DNA of 64,000 bases from Sphingorhabdus sp. Alg231-15 (GTDB lineage: Bacteria; Pseudomonadota; Alphaproteobacteria; Sphingomonadales; Sphingomonadaceae), in NCBI RefSeq assembly GCF_900149705.1, contig NZ_LT703001.1, positions 2,660,001 to 2,724,000 of the forward strand. Reading direction: 5' to 3'. This document shows positions 62,300 to 64,000 of the stretch, one piece after another; position 1 is the first letter of the stretch; each line of letters begins with the position of its first letter. The notes below the pieces were generated by a model. That model searched no databases and was not told where the DNA came from. It was given only the letters and a program-made list of their open reading frames with translations. Position numbers and translations under genes: made by a program.

Positions 62300-62325
62300 G
62301 CTGCTCTTCTCGCAATAACCAAAAG

Positions 62326-62360
62326 AAAAACGGCGGCGCTTTTCAGCACCGCCGTTTTTT
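62326..62360. terminator. Bidirectional terminator
   Basis: AAAAACGGCGG (62326-62336) and CCGCCGTTTTTT (62349-62360) form a stem with A- and T-runs on either side. It separates the rightward ABC/peptidase operon from the leftward TonB receptor. Confidence 0.88.
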
Positions 62361-62394
62361 CTGACCGATCAAAATCGGCTTGTAAGAATCTGCA

Positions 62395-64000
62395 TCAGAA
62401 CTCGTAGCGAACGCCGAGCTGAATCCGCCATGCCGAGCTGGACACGGTTACGTCATTGTCGTCATCCGGATTGAAGCCGGTGATGATGTAACGTCCCTGT
62501 GCATCAACTCCGCCATCAACGACGTCAACAAGATCGCCGCGGCTCCGGGCTTCGTTCCACTCACCGTCGATAAGGTTGAGGACATTGTCAAAATCGGCAA
62601 ACAGCTCAATTTTGTCTTCAACACCGAACAGTCGTCCTGGACCAGGGATCTCCTGGCTGAGGCGCATATCCATGTCGAAGGTCCAGTCATTGCGACAGGT
62701 ATTGCGTCGGATGGACTGACCAGCTGTGAAGCCACAATTTGTCCCATTCACATAGTCAATCAGTGACTGAACAGCGGCCGGATCACTCGAAGGTGATACA
62801 TTCGCGTCGCTTACACCTGATGGAATGTATAGCAATGCGTTGTCCGTACCCGATGCGCGATCGTTGAAGACGCTGCCGCCATCAAAAGTCAAGCTGTAAG
62901 GCCGACCGGACCGTGCTGTGAAGAACATCGCCAGCTGCGTATCGAAGTCGTCAATGAACTGCTCTTCAAACGTCGTGGCAAACGTGAAGTTGTGCCGTGT
63001 CTGGAAGTTAGACGTCGAGGTTGCAGGATTCTGACGGTCGAAAGCAGCCGTCACATCAAAGTTTGATGTTGCGGTCGAGCTGCCGACGTTGCGGAAGTTG
63101 TTTGATTCCGTAAACGCATAACCCATGTTGATCGAAACGCTGCCACCATCCGTGAAGATGCCTTCATTAAAGCGCTTGGACAGGGCCACAGAGAAAACGT
63201 GGCTGTCATAGGAACGACCGTTGGTCAGCTGGATGAAGTCATCCAGGCCGGTATTGAAGCAGGTGTCGCCTGGAACAATGCCGGTATATGTTGGAGGAGT
63301 GCCTCCACCATTTTGCAATTGCGCATTACAACCAGCGTTGAGCGGATCAATCGCATCGTAAATTGGTCGGCCATCGACGGTAAAGCCGTTCAGTCCGACA
63401 TTTGGATTGACCACCTGCACCAGATCGACAAAGTTCAGCGGATCATTGAACCGAGAGTAAATATAATCGAGGTTCAGGTTCCAGTCTGAGAAAAAGCCGC
63501 CATCGGTGCCGAACTGTGTCGATAGACCCAAGTTAGCACGAAACACCGTTGGAACATCCAGGTCAGGACTGGTCGACTGCACATCACCGCCGCCTGCTGC
63601 TGCTCGATTTGAAGCAGCCTGTACTGCGCACTGCGGGAAGCCGGTGAACTGGCCAGCACCGTCGAGAACATTGAAGCTGCCATCCGGGTTTACCAGGCCA
63701 GCACATTCACCGCTGAATGTATTGCCATCCACCGAAGAGAAACCGTTGTTCGAGAAAGCGTTGGAGAAGAAAACAACCGGGTCGCCGCCAGAGAACCAAC
63801 CAATGCCGCCGGTGATCGAGGTGTTCCGGAAGAACCCGTCATTGTCCAAGTCATATGTCGCTGCCAGACGTGGCAAGATGACAGTATCGATGCTGCTGAA
63901 CGGGCTGGCATTTGTAATACCAAAGCGCTGAAGGAAGGATGGATTGGCACGTGGTGCGTCGCCATCATATAGCTGCACCCGGATACCGGCTGTCACATTA
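62395..64000 (-). CDS. TonB-dependent receptor, Oar-like (5' end beyond window)
   Basis: The C-terminal 533+ residues of an outer-membrane beta-barrel. Alternating strands and loops, the motif ARSGRPYSLTFDGG, a late DKIELFADFDNVLNL block and the C-terminal WRIQLGVRYEF with terminal Phe are typical of Oar-like TonB receptors. The true start lies past 64000; the first Met at 63996 is only internal. Cargo is unknown, as is usual for the Oar group. Confidence 0.9.
   Translation of the reverse strand, partial: NVTAGIRVQLYDGDAPRANPSFLQRFGITNASPFSSIDTVILPRLAATYDLDNDGFFRNTSITGGIGWFSGGDPVVFFSNAFSNNGFSSVDGNTFSGECAGLVNPDGSFNVLDGAGQFTGFPQCAVQAASNRAAAGGGDVQSTSPDLDVPTVFRANLGLSTQFGTDGGFFSDWNLNLDYIYSRFNDPLNFVDLVQVVNPNVGLNGFTVDGRPIYDAIDPLNAGCNAQLQNGGGTPPTYTGIVPGDTCFNTGLDDFIQLTNGRSYDSHVFSVALSKRFNEGIFTDGGSVSINMGYAFTESNNFRNVGSSTATSNFDVTAAFDRQNPATSTSNFQTRHNFTFATTFEEQFIDDFDTQLAMFFTARSGRPYSLTFDGGSVFNDRASGTDNALLYIPSGVSDANVSPSSDPAAVQSLIDYVNGTNCGFTAGQSIRRNTCRNDWTFDMDMRLSQEIPGPGRLFGVEDKIELFADFDNVLNLIDGEWNEARSRGDLVDVVDGGVDAQGRYIITGFNPDDDNDVTVSSSAWRIQLGVRYEF

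Overview
The window reads as an alphaproteobacterial chromosome, most likely a sphingomonad (Sphingomonadales, Parasphingorhabdus/Sphingopyxis-like). This rests on the rRNA operon order 23S-5S-tRNA-fMet, an Oar-type TonB-dependent receptor, and island genes (DUF3768, replication-relaxation protein, large serine recombinase) of kinds familiar from sphingomonad mobile elements. The genus is inference; the class is fairly secure.

Layout. (1) 1-1466: chromosomal anchor with the 3' end of 23S rRNA, 5S rRNA, initiator tRNA-Met and tRNA-Leu(CAG). (2) 1467-37075: genomic island A, visibly AT-richer than the flanks, with a P4-type tyrosine integrase at its far end (35748-36884) and a degenerate copy of the tRNA-Leu 3' end just beyond it. 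(3) 37076-57513: segment B, a type I secretion/RTX locus, ending in a second and better copy of the tRNA-Leu 3' end. About 200 bp before that copy is homologous to the integrase-upstream region of island A, but the integrase itself is gone. (4) 57795-64000: chromosome resumes with an ABC exporter/M1-peptidase pair and a truncated TonB receptor. The whole 1467-57513 stretch looks like two tRNA-Leu elements accreted in tandem.

Island A cargo. 1665-7699 is a tightly packed five-gene operon: GNAT-ABC ATPase fusion, HerA-like ATPase, unknown protein, PLD-like nuclease, ORC-like AAA+ ATPase. It looks like a DNA-targeting defence module. 7821-19967 holds mobile-element functions: AlpA-like regulator, two conjugation-type ATPases, replication-relaxation protein, a nucleotidyltransferase toxin-antitoxin pair, an XRE regulator with a family of repeated operator-like sites, and a large serine recombinase. 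20152-25968 is a same-strand cluster of small protein, radical SAM enzyme, trypsin-like protease, an animal-type peptidyl-arginine deiminase with all catalytic residues, and a second pentein-fold enzyme. 26203-30881 holds a DyP peroxidase with an unknown partner and a leucine-rich-repeat protein. 31610-35531 is an operon coupling a GAF histidine kinase and response regulator to a caspase-like protease and a small membrane protein resembling EACC1 of bacterial conflict systems.

Segment B. HlyB- and HlyD-like exporters, an RTX lysine-acyltransferase homologue, a lipoprotein and a 4787-residue RTX protein with an N-terminal lipase-like domain and nine cadherin-like repeats form an exported toxin or adhesin system. 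The best candidates for undescribed biology are the PAD/protease/radical SAM cluster and the two-component-caspase operon.
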